From assembly GCA_020356065.1 (NCBI GenBank), contig CP070632.1, forward strand, positions 1,487,944 through 1,531,058: a stretch of 43,115 nt of DNA. Direction: 5' to 3'. Below, piece by piece: positions 24,055-32,362 of the stretch. Positions within the stretch are counted from its first letter, which is position 1, and each line of letters begins with the position of its first letter. Source of the DNA: Nitrospiraceae bacterium. GTDB lineage: Bacteria; Nitrospirota; Thermodesulfovibrionia; UBA6902. The translations under genes were made by a program, and so were the position numbers. The notes under the pieces are model-generated. The model searched no databases. It saw only the letters and a list, made by a program, of their open reading frames with translations, and was not told the origin of the DNA.

Positions 24055-25128
24055 ATGTCCCTAAAGAAAATTGAAAAGAAAGTCTTGTCCGGGAAGCGGT
24101 TAACCGAGGAGGAATGTCTTTTGTTATTTAAAAGCGACGACCTCTTTACTATAGGCCGACTTGCCAACCACGTTGCTGAACAGAAGAACGGCAATAATGT
24201 TTATTTTGTTAATAATCATCATATCAATCCAACTAATGTCTGCGTTAACAGATGCACATTCTGCGCCTTCAGCAAATCCAAAGGCGAAAAAGGAGCGTAT
24301 GAACTTGACATTAGAAAAATTTTAAATAAACTTAAAACTCAAAATTCAAAACGCAAAACTCAGTTCTCAGAAGTCCACATTGTCGGCGGTCTTCACCCTG
24401 AATGGACTTTTGATTTTTATCTTGAGCTGACAAGAGCAATAAAGAAGGCGTTGCCATCGTTACATATCAAGGCCTTTACTGCTGTTGAGATAGATCATTT
24501 TGCAATGATAAGCGGTCTCTCATTAGCGAACACCTTGAGATCACTTAAAGATGCAGGACTCGAATCAATGCCGGGCGGCGGTGCCGAAATATTCAACACC
24601 CGGGTGCGAAATAAAATCTGTCCTGAAAAAATCAGCGGCAGACGCTGGCTTAAAGTGATGGAGACAGCACACAAAGCTGGAATAAGGACTAATGCCACCA
24701 TGCTTTACGGTCATCTTGAAACTTACAGGCATAGAGTTGAGCACATGATGAAACTCCGTGAACTTCAGGACAAAACAAACGGCTTTCAGGCATTCATCCC
24801 TTTGGCCTTTCATCCCATGAACACAACTATTGAAGGAGCAGAATATACATCAGGCATTGATGACCTTAAAACAATTGCAATATCAAGACTCATGCTGGAC
24901 AACTTCGATCATATCAAGGCCTACTGGGTCATGCTCGGTGAAAAAATAGCACAGCTTGCCCTTAAATTCGGAGCTGATGATCTTGATGGGACTATTATTG
25001 AAGAAAAAATAACCCGCTCAGCAGGAAAGCTTGCTTCAGATGCAATGACCAGAGATGAACTGATTACCCTCATTCAGAAAGCCGGCAAAGTGCCGGTAGA
25101 GAGAGACTCGTTTTATAACCCGGTGTAA
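24055..25128 (+). CDS. mqnE: Aminofutalosine synthase (radical SAM)
   Basis: A 357-residue radical SAM protein with CX3CX2C at C63, C67 and C70 (CVNRCTFC), then AFSKSKGEKGAY, EVHIVGGLHPEW and SMPGGGAEIF, as in MqnE. MqnE joins 3-((1-carboxyvinyl)oxy)benzoate to SAM to make aminofutalosine in the futalosine route to menaquinone. Bases ~24328-24361 (KLKTQNSKRKTQ) are a low-complexity A-rich run of AAAACTC-type units placed just before the conserved EVHIVGG, as if an intergenic repeat had entered the gene in frame. mqnC follows after four bases. Confidence 0.93.
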   Translation: MSLKKIEKKVLSGKRLTEEECLLLFKSDDLFTIGRLANHVAEQKNGNNVYFVNNHHINPTNVCVNRCTFCAFSKSKGEKGAYELDIRKILNKLKTQNSKRKTQFSEVHIVGGLHPEWTFDFYLELTRAIKKALPSLHIKAFTAVEIDHFAMISGLSLANTLRSLKDAGLESMPGGGAEIFNTRVRNKICPEKISGRRWLKVMETAHKAGIRTNATMLYGHLETYRHRVEHMMKLRELQDKTNGFQAFIPLAFHPMNTTIEGAEYTSGIDDLKTIAISRLMLDNFDHIKAYWVMLGEKIAQLALKFGADDLDGTIIEEKITRSAGKLASDAMTRDELITLIQKAGKVPVERDSFYNPV

Positions 25129-25132
25129 GAAG

Positions 25133-26248
25133 TTGAATACGCTACAAAAAACTAAAAAGACAAAACCTTTCTCCCCCCGCATCTCCAACCGGGAAGGCCT
25201 TTCGCTTCTGAAGAACGCTGACCTGCTTGGTCTTGGCATGATGGCGGATGAGCTGAGAAAAAGGCTGCACAGTGATAACCATGTTTCATTCATCATCGAC
25301 CGTAATATTAACTACACGAACGTCTGTATTAATGAATGTAAATTCTGTGCGTTTTACAGGGAGAAAGATGCCCCTGATGCGTACGTCTTAAGCAAGCGCA
25401 AACTGTTCAATAAAATCCGGAAGACCATCAGGTGCGGGGGCACGCAGATTCTCATTCAGGGCGGTCTGCACCCTGATCTTGGTGTTGATTATTATATCGA
25501 TCTGCTTACATCAATAAAATCTGCATTCGATATCCATGTTCATGGGTTTTCACCTCCTGAAATTTATTACATGGCAGACAAGGCAGGTTATACCCTGAAA
25601 AAAACGATACAGCTCCTGCAGAAGGCAGGACTTGACTCCATACCCGGCGGTGGAGCTGAAATACTCTCCGACAGGATAAGGGAGATAGTAAGCCCGAAAA
25701 AAATAGTTTCCGGACAATGGCTTAAGGTAATGGAAGAGGCCCACAAGCTAGGGATGAAAACAACAGCGACCATGATGTTCGGCAGCGTTGAGGGGCCGCA
25801 GGATATCATTGACCATCTTGATGCAGTCAGGAAACTGCAGGACAGAACTGGCGGGTTTACGGCATTTATTCCCTGGAGCTTTCAGCCCGGGAATACGGAA
25901 CTGCAACGGTCAGTAAACATAAAACACCGTAAGGGCGTATTGCCATACGCCCCTGCAACAGCTTCGGGTATTGAATATCTTCGCGTGCTTGCCCTTTCAA
26001 GAGTGTATCTTGATAACATCCCGAACATCCAGGCTTCATGGGTTACACAGGGGCTGAAAATGGCACAGGTCGCATTGAGGTTTGGTGCGAATGACTTTGG
26101 CTCAACAATGCTGGAAGAAAACGTTGTTGCCGCTGCCGGGGTAAAGTACCGAGTTACTGTTGATGATATTATAAGCGCAATAAAAAGTTCGGGCTTTCAA
26201 CCTGTCCAGCGGGACATGTATTACAATATAATAAAAAAAGGGTTCTAG
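25133..26248 (+). CDS. mqnC: Cyclic dehypoxanthine futalosine synthase (radical SAM)
   Basis: TTG start at 25133, four bases after the mqnE stop, with only AAGAAG upstream, so translation is probably coupled. The 371-residue protein has CX3CX2C at C65, C69 and C72 (CINECKFC), then ILIQGGLHPDLG, GFSPPEIYYMA, SIPGGGAEIL and FIPWSFQPGNTEL, the MqnC landmarks. It cyclises dehypoxanthine futalosine on the way to menaquinone. Between GNTEL and the conserved GIEYLR lie ~15-18 additional residues (NIKHRKGVLPYAPATA) encoded by a palindrome-bearing segment at 25933-25952. The open frame is intact and downstream motifs (NIPNIQASWV) are conserved, so the enzyme is probably functional. Confidence 0.93.
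   Translation: MNTLQKTKKTKPFSPRISNREGLSLLKNADLLGLGMMADELRKRLHSDNHVSFIIDRNINYTNVCINECKFCAFYREKDAPDAYVLSKRKLFNKIRKTIRCGGTQILIQGGLHPDLGVDYYIDLLTSIKSAFDIHVHGFSPPEIYYMADKAGYTLKKTIQLLQKAGLDSIPGGGAEILSDRIREIVSPKKIVSGQWLKVMEEAHKLGMKTTATMMFGSVEGPQDIIDHLDAVRKLQDRTGGFTAFIPWSFQPGNTELQRSVNIKHRKGVLPYAPATASGIEYLRVLALSRVYLDNIPNIQASWVTQGLKMAQVALRFGANDFGSTMLEENVVAAAGVKYRVTVDDIISAIKSSGFQPVQRDMYYNIIKKGF
25933..25952. repeat. Palindromic unit inside mqnC
   Basis: GGGCGTAT, TGCC, ATACGCCC: an 8-base perfect stem with a 4-base loop, the same geometry as the htpX terminator stem (GGGCGAAC-GGTT-GTTCGCCC). It is read through in frame as part of mqnC. Confidence 0.7.
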
Positions 26249-26319
26249 GGTTTTAGGTCGGAGCGATTCTCGGGATCGAGTCGTACCGAATTCGCGTAGA
26301 CTCGCTTCGAGCTGCCGGT

Positions 26320-27087
26320 ATGCAAGGGGTCAAGGCATTGTCAATCTTACATTCTGTATGGCATGTGTTACATATTCACAGGTCAACAGTGTTAATGCTC
26401 TTCGTGTTATTTATTCAATATCTCCCTGTATCCACTGATGCAATTGCAGGTGTCACAGCATTTGATGATGTGGCATCCGTTAACAAGCCGATCAGGCTTA
26501 AGGCACTAACCAAAGGAAGATTCTTTTCCCATGGCGGCAAACTCGTTGAATTCCATATTGATGAGAAACATATAGGCACTACATTGAGCGGAGGTGACGG
26601 CTATGCCTTTTTGAAATATACTCCTCAATCAAAAGGGCTGAAAAAAATTACACTCAAGCTTGCTGACGAGGCTGATGAAGCGATACTGCTTGTTACTGAT
26701 AAGAAAGACAGTCTTTTATTAATTTCTGTTGAGACAGGACTGTTTGAATCTGCCTTATCATTTAAACCGGCCAGCGGAGCAAAGGACGCCATCGACAGAA
26801 TATCAAAAAAATACAAAATCATTTACTTGACTTCAATTATCGGCATTAAACAGTCTAAAAAATGGTTAGACGACAATAAGCTGCATGAATCAATCATTTT
26901 CAGCTGGACAGGAAATGATGTTATCGAGGAACTCAGGGACAAGGACATCAATATTTTTGCAGTTATAGGAAGCTCTGATATGCTTGATGAGATTGAGAAC
27001 ATAAAGAAAATCAGTTTTAAGGAGACAGAAGGGGCTGAAGTTTTTGAAAGCTGGGAGGACCTTGCAGAAGCGTTAATAAAGAAATAA
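26320..27087 (+). CDS. Exported protein with degenerate HAD-like domain
   Basis: A 255-residue ORF from ATG 26320; TTG 26338 has AAGGGG at better spacing and is a real alternative. A signal segment (TVLMLFVLFIQYLPVSTDA) is followed by an Ig-like beta domain (about 50-115: GRFFSHGGKLVEFHID, DGYAFLKYTPQSKGLKKI). Residues ~125-250 resemble the LNS2/HAD phosphatase layout (GAKDAIDRISKKYKIIYLTS, SKKWLDDNKL), but the catalytic DxDGT loop is replaced by SVETGLFES, so it should be non-catalytic. I do not recognise a named family. It converges with the phosphodiesterase gene, six bases between stops. Confidence 0.65.
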   Translation: MQGVKALSILHSVWHVLHIHRSTVLMLFVLFIQYLPVSTDAIAGVTAFDDVASVNKPIRLKALTKGRFFSHGGKLVEFHIDEKHIGTTLSGGDGYAFLKYTPQSKGLKKITLKLADEADEAILLVTDKKDSLLLISVETGLFESALSFKPASGAKDAIDRISKKYKIIYLTSIIGIKQSKKWLDDNKLHESIIFSWTGNDVIEELRDKDINIFAVIGSSDMLDEIENIKKISFKETEGAEVFESWEDLAEALIKK

Positions 27088-27093
27088 CTGTGC

Positions 27094-27573
27094 CTACAGC
27101 CTTATCAGTTCTGCCTTAATGCCTTTAATATTAATATGCAGCAGTCCTGCAGAAATGGGAAGAGTAAACCTTCTGGGGCCGGCACTCCCGGGATTCATAT
27201 ACAGCACCCCGTTTCGCCTGCTGACCGAAGGTTTGTGAGAATGTCCGCTGATGACAACGCTCACACCGGATGAATCAGGATCAAGGTCAAGCCTGTCAAT
27301 GTCGTGAATGACATAAATAAGATTACCGCTGATATCAAGGGCCTCTGTTCTTTTTAAATGAAATGCCCAATCACCATCCATATTCCCTCTGACAGCAGTA
27401 ACAGGTGCAATATGTTCCAGCTCCAGAAGAATTTTTTCATTGCCGATATCTCCGGCATGAATGATTCTTTCAACATGATGAAAGGCCTGCACAACTTCAG
27501 GTCTGAGAAGACCATGAGTGTCAGATATGACCCCAATGGTACAGAATGATTTTTTTTTATCTGCGGTTTTCAT
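27094..27573 (-). CDS. YfcE/MJ0936-type metallophosphoesterase
   Basis: A 159-residue protein of normal family length. It has the calcineurin-like metal motifs in order: SDTHG (D18, H20), HAGDIG, VRGNMDGD, IHD, GHSHKP and NPGSAGPRR. Members are broad phosphodiesterases on small substrates in the cytosol, and the physiological substrate is unknown. No Shine-Dalgarno is visible; TATTAT (27582-27587, minus) ends eight bases before the ATG, so the mRNA may have almost no leader. Confidence 0.9.
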   Translation of the reverse strand: MKTADKKKSFCTIGVISDTHGLLRPEVVQAFHHVERIIHAGDIGNEKILLELEHIAPVTAVRGNMDGDWAFHLKRTEALDISGNLIYVIHDIDRLDLDPDSSGVSVVISGHSHKPSVSRRNGVLYMNPGSAGPRRFTLPISAGLLHINIKGIKAELIRL

Positions 27574-27678
27574 AGCTTACGATAATATCATATTGTAAAA
27601 AAGAGATCACTAAACATACAGAATAATTTTTTAAAGCGGTTAATTCCTGGGATGCACTTCTGCTTCGTGTCATGCCCT

Positions 27679-27720
27679 AAGCCTGTATGCCGGAAGGCAG
27701 GTCTGTTAGCCTGGCATCCA
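27679..27720 (+). repeat. 42-bp intergenic repeat, copy 1
   Basis: Starts AAGCCTG and contains GAAGGCAGGTCTGTTA. It matches copy 2 (28555-28596, opposite strand) at about 35 of 42 bases. It lies in the spacer 27574-27816 beside the Yip1-like gene, where I see no other feature. Confidence 0.6.
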
Positions 27721-27816
27721 GATGTGTCACCTCAATAGCGGGAAGAGTAAATGAACTGGATTACGTCTGACAGAATGACATTCGGTCTTATTGATTTCAT
27801 ACAAACATCGATCAAA

Positions 27817-28356
27817 TTATTTTGCAGCTGTTTCCACAAGGAGAGAGAACATGACAGCCATGACAGCAAGCTGAAAGACCCATCCGATTAAGCATACGCC
27901 CACCGCCCGTTTAGTGCTTCTGTAATCAAGGGCCTGGCGAACCGCAATTACCATAGCCACAAGCATCCATATTGAAGTGATAAAAAAGACAGGACCTGAA
28001 ATAAAGGGGACAACTCCCACAACTCTGATCAAACCAGGAGAGCTGGAAAAACCTATCGTGCGGAGAAGCTCAGTAAAACTGGACTCTGTCTCGGATTCAG
28101 GCAGCAGTTTGGTACCGATGACATATGTCAGATATGCCCAGACAATCCAGCCCGTAAGGGTAATGACGATTCCTATAAAAATTCCACCAAACCCCATCCG
28201 TCCGATATTAAGAGACCCGGCAAGACTTGAAAGGATAACAACAACAAGGGCCTGATTCAATGCACTTTTGTCAGCCTCAACCTCCTCATAAAGCTGGGCA
28301 TCAAGTTTGGCTGCACGAACTATCCGGTCCTTAAAGCTGCTCACATTTTCTCCCAT
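27817..28356 (-). CDS. Yip1-type integral membrane protein
   Basis: ATG 28356 is preferred over TTG 28362; neither has a good ribosome site. The 179-residue product has a short charged N-terminus (FKDRIVRAAKLDAQLYEEVEA) and five hydrophobic segments, in the arrangement of bacterial YIP1-domain proteins, with a conserved-looking loop FTELLRTIGFSSSPGLIRVV between segments 2 and 3. These are small inner-membrane proteins of unknown role. The gene stands alone and is flanked by inverted copies of a 42-bp repeat. Confidence 0.7.
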   Translation of the reverse strand: MGENVSSFKDRIVRAAKLDAQLYEEVEADKSALNQALVVVILSSLAGSLNIGRMGFGGIFIGIVITLTGWIVWAYLTYVIGTKLLPESETESSFTELLRTIGFSSSPGLIRVVGVVPFISGPVFFITSIWMLVAMVIAVRQALDYRSTKRAVGVCLIGWVFQLAVMAVMFSLLVETAAK

Positions 28357-28362
28357 GAACAA

Positions 28363-28793
28363 TGATTTTGATCTTGCTACATTGTAGCATCAAATCAGTT
28401 CTAATACCATGATATTTTTACTATTAATAACCATTCATTACGGGTAGATTAACTGATTAAGCGTGTCTTTCCAGCGGTCCTCTGACCGTGTCGGAACGAC
28501 CCTTAGCGGAGACCAGCCCCGGGACTTTCATCGAGAATCCAGTTGACGGGATTATGGATTCCCGATTAACAGACCTGCCTTCCTGCAGGCAGGCTTCAGG
28601 TATGGCAATTAATATTTCGTTGTCACCCGTAACTGAAGGGTTAGCACATATACATGACTAACATGAATGTGCAATCGCTCCCTGAAAGTTGTAAATATTC
28701 AGACTGTTATGTTACCCTTGAAAACCAAATGGTGTCCCGGAAATCCATGTTTTATAAACAGCTTAACAATATGAATCAGAAAAAAAACGAGAA
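28363..28793. other. Intergenic region, repeat-bearing, no gene seen
   Basis: This 431-base gap separates the divergent Yip1-like and Nudix genes. I find no ORF with a ribosome site. It contains the repeat at 28555-28596 and the palindrome CCTGCCT-TCCTGC-AGGCAGG (28574-28593) within it. The surrounding bases 28460-28560 look like decayed repeat sequence. Confidence 0.5.
28555..28596 (-). repeat. 42-bp intergenic repeat, copy 2
   Basis: Inverse of copy 1 (27679-27720), sharing AAGCCTG, the 16-base core GAAGGCAGGTCTGTTA and terminal ATCCA. The two copies face each other across the Yip1-like gene. Confidence 0.6.
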
Positions 28794-29423
28794 ATGTCAG
28801 AAGACGTTCTGGTAGTACATAACAGTCATCTCCCATCTTACATAAACAATCCGGGGCTTCACCTGATTGCTGACAGCAAAGTGGTATTTAACCTGATACT
28901 TGAAAAACATGTATTCATGCCGAGAGATCTGGCAGAGTATAATTTCGATCATAAGCAGATCATCCCGTATCTTATCATTCGTCATGGAGACAGCTTTCTT
29001 CTCATGCAAAGAACATCAAAACAGACCGAAAAAAGATTACATAATAAATTCTCTCTTGGAATAGGCGGCCATATTAATCCTGATTCATCTGAGCATGGAA
29101 ACAATCTGATCATCGGCGGATTATATAAAGAGCTAAGTGAAGAAGTACGCGTTAATAAACCTGCCGGTCTTCAGCTTATAGGGATAATAAATGATGAAAG
29201 CAACAGTGTCAGCAGGGTGCATCTTGGTCTTTTATATGAACTGGAGGTACTGTCAGATAAATACGATGTCCTTGAAAAGGACAAAATGTCTGCTCAATGG
29301 GAGAGAAAAAATAAATTAATTCAATATTACAGCAACCTGGAAACGTGGTCACAGATCGTTTATGATTATTACATCACACCTGTACATTCTCAGCATGAAG
29401 AAGCCTTTAATAATAAGAACTGA
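28794..29423 (+). CDS. Nudix-type hydrolase (MutT-like phosphoesterase)
   Basis: A 209-residue protein. Residues ~60-160 resemble a Nudix fold: IIPYLIIRHGDSFLLMQRTSK, LGIGGHIN, then GGLYKELSEEVRV as the Nudix box, with Lys replacing Arg in REUXEE and a longer insertion before the helix. This arrangement fits the predicted MutT-family phosphoesterase group rather than canonical MutT. The substrate is likely a nucleotide-type diphosphate but is unknown. It heads a tight operon with pyrF (six bases) and trpE, so a nucleotide-metabolism link is plausible. Confidence 0.75.
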   Translation: MSEDVLVVHNSHLPSYINNPGLHLIADSKVVFNLILEKHVFMPRDLAEYNFDHKQIIPYLIIRHGDSFLLMQRTSKQTEKRLHNKFSLGIGGHINPDSSEHGNNLIIGGLYKELSEEVRVNKPAGLQLIGIINDESNSVSRVHLGLLYELEVLSDKYDVLEKDKMSAQWERKNKLIQYYSNLETWSQIVYDYYITPVHSQHEEAFNNKN

Positions 29424-29429
29424 CATTTG

Positions 29430-30155
29430 ATGAATATGCAACCAAGAGAACGTATTATCCTCGCTCTTGATGTATCCGACTATAAAGATGCTGTTGAGAT
29501 AGTTTCAAATTTTAAAGATCACATTGATATGTTTAAGGTGGGGTCTGAGCTGTTTACGTCGGCCGGTCCGAAAATCATTGAAACTATTCATTCCATGAAC
29601 AAAAAAGTCTTTCTGGATCTTAAGTTTCATGATATACCCAATACGGTGACAAAGTCATCGCTTGCAGCAGCAAAGTTAGGGGTATACATGTTTAATATCC
29701 ATACCATGGGAGGCTTTGATATGATGCATGCCGCAGCCCAGGCAATCAGTACCTTTGCACTTGAGCATAATGCCGTGAGACCGAAACTGATCGGCGTGAC
29801 TATTTTGACTAGTATTGACCAGAAAGCGTTAAAAGACGACCTGGGTGTCAACCTGCGTATGAGTGCTCAGGTAAAACATCTTTCAAAGCTTGCTCAGACT
29901 GCCGGACTGGATGGAGTTGTTGCCTCTGCTGAAGATGCGGAAATGATACGATCATACGCCGGAAAGGATTTTCTGATAATAACTCCGGGCATCAGACCCT
30001 CGTGGGTTGAAAGCAATGACCAGAAAAGGATTGTCACACCCAAAAAGGCCGTGCAAAAGGGTGCAGATTACATTGTGATAGGCAGGGCCATCACGTCCCA
30101 GGCCTCTCCCGTGAAAGCCCTGAAGCGTATCGAATCTGAACTATCAGATGCCTAA
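29430..30155 (+). CDS. pyrF: Orotidine 5'-phosphate decarboxylase
   Basis: A 241-residue protein from ATG 29430 (a TTG three bases earlier is also in frame). RIILALDVSD at the start, the catalytic DLKFHDIPNTV (DxKxxD) near residue 60, and ITPGIRPSW and GADYIVIGRAIT at the C-terminus identify OMP decarboxylase of the bacterial type. It makes UMP from OMP in de novo pyrimidine synthesis. It lies six bases after the Nudix gene, and its stop abuts the trpE ATG with no gap. Confidence 0.97.
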   Translation: MNMQPRERIILALDVSDYKDAVEIVSNFKDHIDMFKVGSELFTSAGPKIIETIHSMNKKVFLDLKFHDIPNTVTKSSLAAAKLGVYMFNIHTMGGFDMMHAAAQAISTFALEHNAVRPKLIGVTILTSIDQKALKDDLGVNLRMSAQVKHLSKLAQTAGLDGVVASAEDAEMIRSYAGKDFLIITPGIRPSWVESNDQKRIVTPKKAVQKGADYIVIGRAITSQASPVKALKRIESELSDA

Positions 30156-31643
30156 ATGCCCACGATTACTCCCTCAAAAAGCACTTTTGTAAAAAACGCC
30201 AGGGCCGGAAAGCCTTTTCCTGTTTATACTGAACTACCCTATATTGCTCCTCAGGCCATTTACGCGACTATTCATAAGCCTTTCAGTTTCCTTCTCGAAA
30301 GCATCAAAGGACCCGAACACATATCGAGATATTCATTTATAGGATCGGATCCATTTCTTACATTTGAGGTCAAGGACGGCAATATAAAAATCCATAAAAA
30401 TCATAATGAACCTGTACCCACACATTCGCCGCTTAGAGCTTTGAAGAATATCCTCAGGAGATACAAAACCTGTACTGACAAAAACCTTCCGCCGTTTTCA
30501 GGAGGTGCTGTCGGGCTCATCAGTTATGATTTCGTGCACTATTTTGAGCGTCTGCCCTCAACTGCAACTGATGACCTTAAGGTCCCTGATGCTCACTTTC
30601 TGATGGTTGATACGGTCATAGCGGTAGACCATACATTAAAAAAGACCGTGATCATGTCATGTCCCGGTGCTGCTGAAATAATTGCCGGGGATAATGATGC
30701 ATGGGAACATTATTATGAAAATGCTGCAGGGAAGATCAGGAAAATCTATAGCCTGATTTCATCTCTTTCATCAGATTATGACAAAGGAGACGGGGAGGAG
30801 GCATCACCTCTTGCTTCTGTGAAGATACATCATGAAATGGACAAAGCTGACTATATGCATATGGTAACAAAGGCCAAAGATTATATTCACGCAGGTGATA
30901 TCTTTCAGGCCAACCTTTCGCAGAGAGTGTCAGCATATATCAATGACATCAGTGCATGGAAGATTTACAGGATGCTGAGCAGAATTAATCCTTCTCCTTT
31001 TGCGGCATATCTTGATATGGAAGATTACCAGATTGTCAGTTCATCTCCTGAAAGACTGGTCAGGGTCAATGGTGACATCGTGGAAACCCGGCCGATTGCC
31101 GGGACAAGACCGCGGGGCACTGACGCGGACAGCGACAACAGAATGCGGTCAGAACTTTTGCTAAATGAAAAAGAAAGGGCAGAACACCTGATGCTTATCG
31201 ACCTTGAAAGAAACGATCTTGGAAAAATATCCGACTACAGCACGGTAGAGGTTGACGAGTTCATGATCACTGAAGACTATTCCCATGTAATTCATATTGT
31301 TTCAAACATACGGGGATCCATTGCAAAAGGAAGGGACTGTTTTGACGCGATCAGGGCCACCTTTCCCGGCGGAACCATCACCGGTGTACCAAAAGTGCGG
31401 TGTATGGAAATCATTGACGAGCTTGAGCCGGTCACACGGGGTCCATATACCGGATCAGTCGGGTACATCGGTTTTGACGGTTCAATGGACCTTAACATTA
31501 TCATAAGGACGTTTCTGATCAAGAACAAGACTGCATATGTGCAGGCCGGTGCTGGGATTGTGGCTGATTCAGACCCGGAAAAAGAGTATTACGAAACGTT
31601 AAAAAAGGCCGAGGCGCTCATCAAGACGCTGGAAGAACTCTAG
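30156..31643 (+). CDS. trpE: Anthranilate synthase component I
   Basis: A 495-residue protein of normal length. The N-terminus has the tryptophan-site-like LLESIKGPEHISRYSFIG. The C-terminal chorismate-binding domain (about 235-490) has SSSPERLV, TRPIAGTRPRG, LIDLERNDLG, TFPGGTITGVPK, GPYTGSVGYI and AGAGIVADSDPEKEYYE. It converts chorismate and ammonia to anthranilate for tryptophan; aminodeoxychorismate synthase (PabB) is a close alternative, but the N-terminal motif favours TrpE. Its ATG directly follows the pyrF stop. The expected partner trpG is not within the window, and 31644-31899 has no gene. Confidence 0.92.
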   Translation: MPTITPSKSTFVKNARAGKPFPVYTELPYIAPQAIYATIHKPFSFLLESIKGPEHISRYSFIGSDPFLTFEVKDGNIKIHKNHNEPVPTHSPLRALKNILRRYKTCTDKNLPPFSGGAVGLISYDFVHYFERLPSTATDDLKVPDAHFLMVDTVIAVDHTLKKTVIMSCPGAAEIIAGDNDAWEHYYENAAGKIRKIYSLISSLSSDYDKGDGEEASPLASVKIHHEMDKADYMHMVTKAKDYIHAGDIFQANLSQRVSAYINDISAWKIYRMLSRINPSPFAAYLDMEDYQIVSSSPERLVRVNGDIVETRPIAGTRPRGTDADSDNRMRSELLLNEKERAEHLMLIDLERNDLGKISDYSTVEVDEFMITEDYSHVIHIVSNIRGSIAKGRDCFDAIRATFPGGTITGVPKVRCMEIIDELEPVTRGPYTGSVGYIGFDGSMDLNIIIRTFLIKNKTAYVQAGAGIVADSDPEKEYYETLKKAEALIKTLEEL

Positions 31644-31899
31644 CGTAGCAGCAACTAACTATCATCTTTCCATATATAATATTCGTTTCTCTGTCATCAT
31701 CATAAAGCGCGCACGCTAGTCAAACTTTTTTTATTCCCTCTCCCCTGGCGGGGGCGGGATTAAAAAAAAACAGATTATACTAGATAGCGGCGCAGTAATC
31801 TGGCTTATTTATAAATGGAATTTCTGTCATAATAATTTTATAATAAACATTATGCTGTTCATTAAGTGAACGTGCTAACCATTAAGGGAGAGGGGAAAC

Positions 31900-32121
31900 A
31901 TGGATTTAGAAGAAATTCGCGGTCCAAATAAATCTGATCAGTCTTATGAGCCTGTTATCATTGATGAAGCAGGAGCCGTTATAGAATCCAGAGCCCTGAT
32001 TTTAAAAGACGAGACCGATCCTTTCGAAACCATGTACAAGTGGGATGTGCAGGACAGGGTTACCATTTCTTCTGAGGCACGGCATAAGTATAGCATGTTT
32101 ATAGCCAGGGCTTTATCCTGA
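31900..32121 (+). CDS. 73-residue protein of unknown function
   Basis: A strong ribosome site (GGGAGAGGGG) lies seven bases before ATG 31900. The product is acidic (MDLEEIRGPNKSDQSYEPV, LKDETDPFETMYKWDVQDR) with no cysteines, signal peptide or membrane segment, and looks like one beta-rich unit. I do not recognise it. It is alone on the plus strand between trpE (256 bases away) and the convergent PAS-GAF gene. Confidence 0.65.
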   Translation: MDLEEIRGPNKSDQSYEPVIIDEAGAVIESRALILKDETDPFETMYKWDVQDRVTISSEARHKYSMFIARALS

Positions 32122-32186
32122 CTGTTCCGTTTAATTGTAATCTGTAAATAACAATTCATGTCCGGTTCAGTGCAAACTGCCATACA

Positions 32187-32360
32187 ATGTCAAGGAAATC
32201 CGAGGAAATCAGGATCAGGTATCTTTACAGAAAGATGCTCCTTCGCGGTCAATTGAGTCTGCCGTTAAAATTTGCGGTAAAAATGGTCGGGCCTGACTGC
32301 GCTTATCATCTTTATTCACATGCAGGGTTTGTAAAAAAGAAAAATAAAGGCAGGGAATAG
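32187..32360 (+). CDS. Possible small basic protein, 57 residues
   Basis: ATG 32187 to TAG 32358-32360. The product is strongly basic (MSRKSEEIRIRYLYRKML at the start, KKKNKGRE at the end) with a plausible core (LPLKFAVKMVGPD). It fills the only gap between the 73-residue gene and the convergent PAS-GAF gene, ending two bases from that gene's stop. There is no clear ribosome site, so this is a guess based on composition and placement. Confidence 0.35.
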   Translation: MSRKSEEIRIRYLYRKMLLRGQLSLPLKFAVKMVGPDCAYHLYSHAGFVKKKNKGRE

Positions 32361-32362
32361 TA

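Noticed and set aside
30156-31643. trpE as aminodeoxychorismate synthase (pabB)
   Set aside because: The N-terminal LLES-type tryptophan-site motif and full length favour TrpE, though the point is not fully settled.
31730-31895. CCCTCTCCCC / GGGAGAGGGG as a paired inverted repeat or long-range hairpin
   Set aside because: The right half is simply a strong ribosome-binding site for the gene at 31900; pairing is partial and 120 bases apart.
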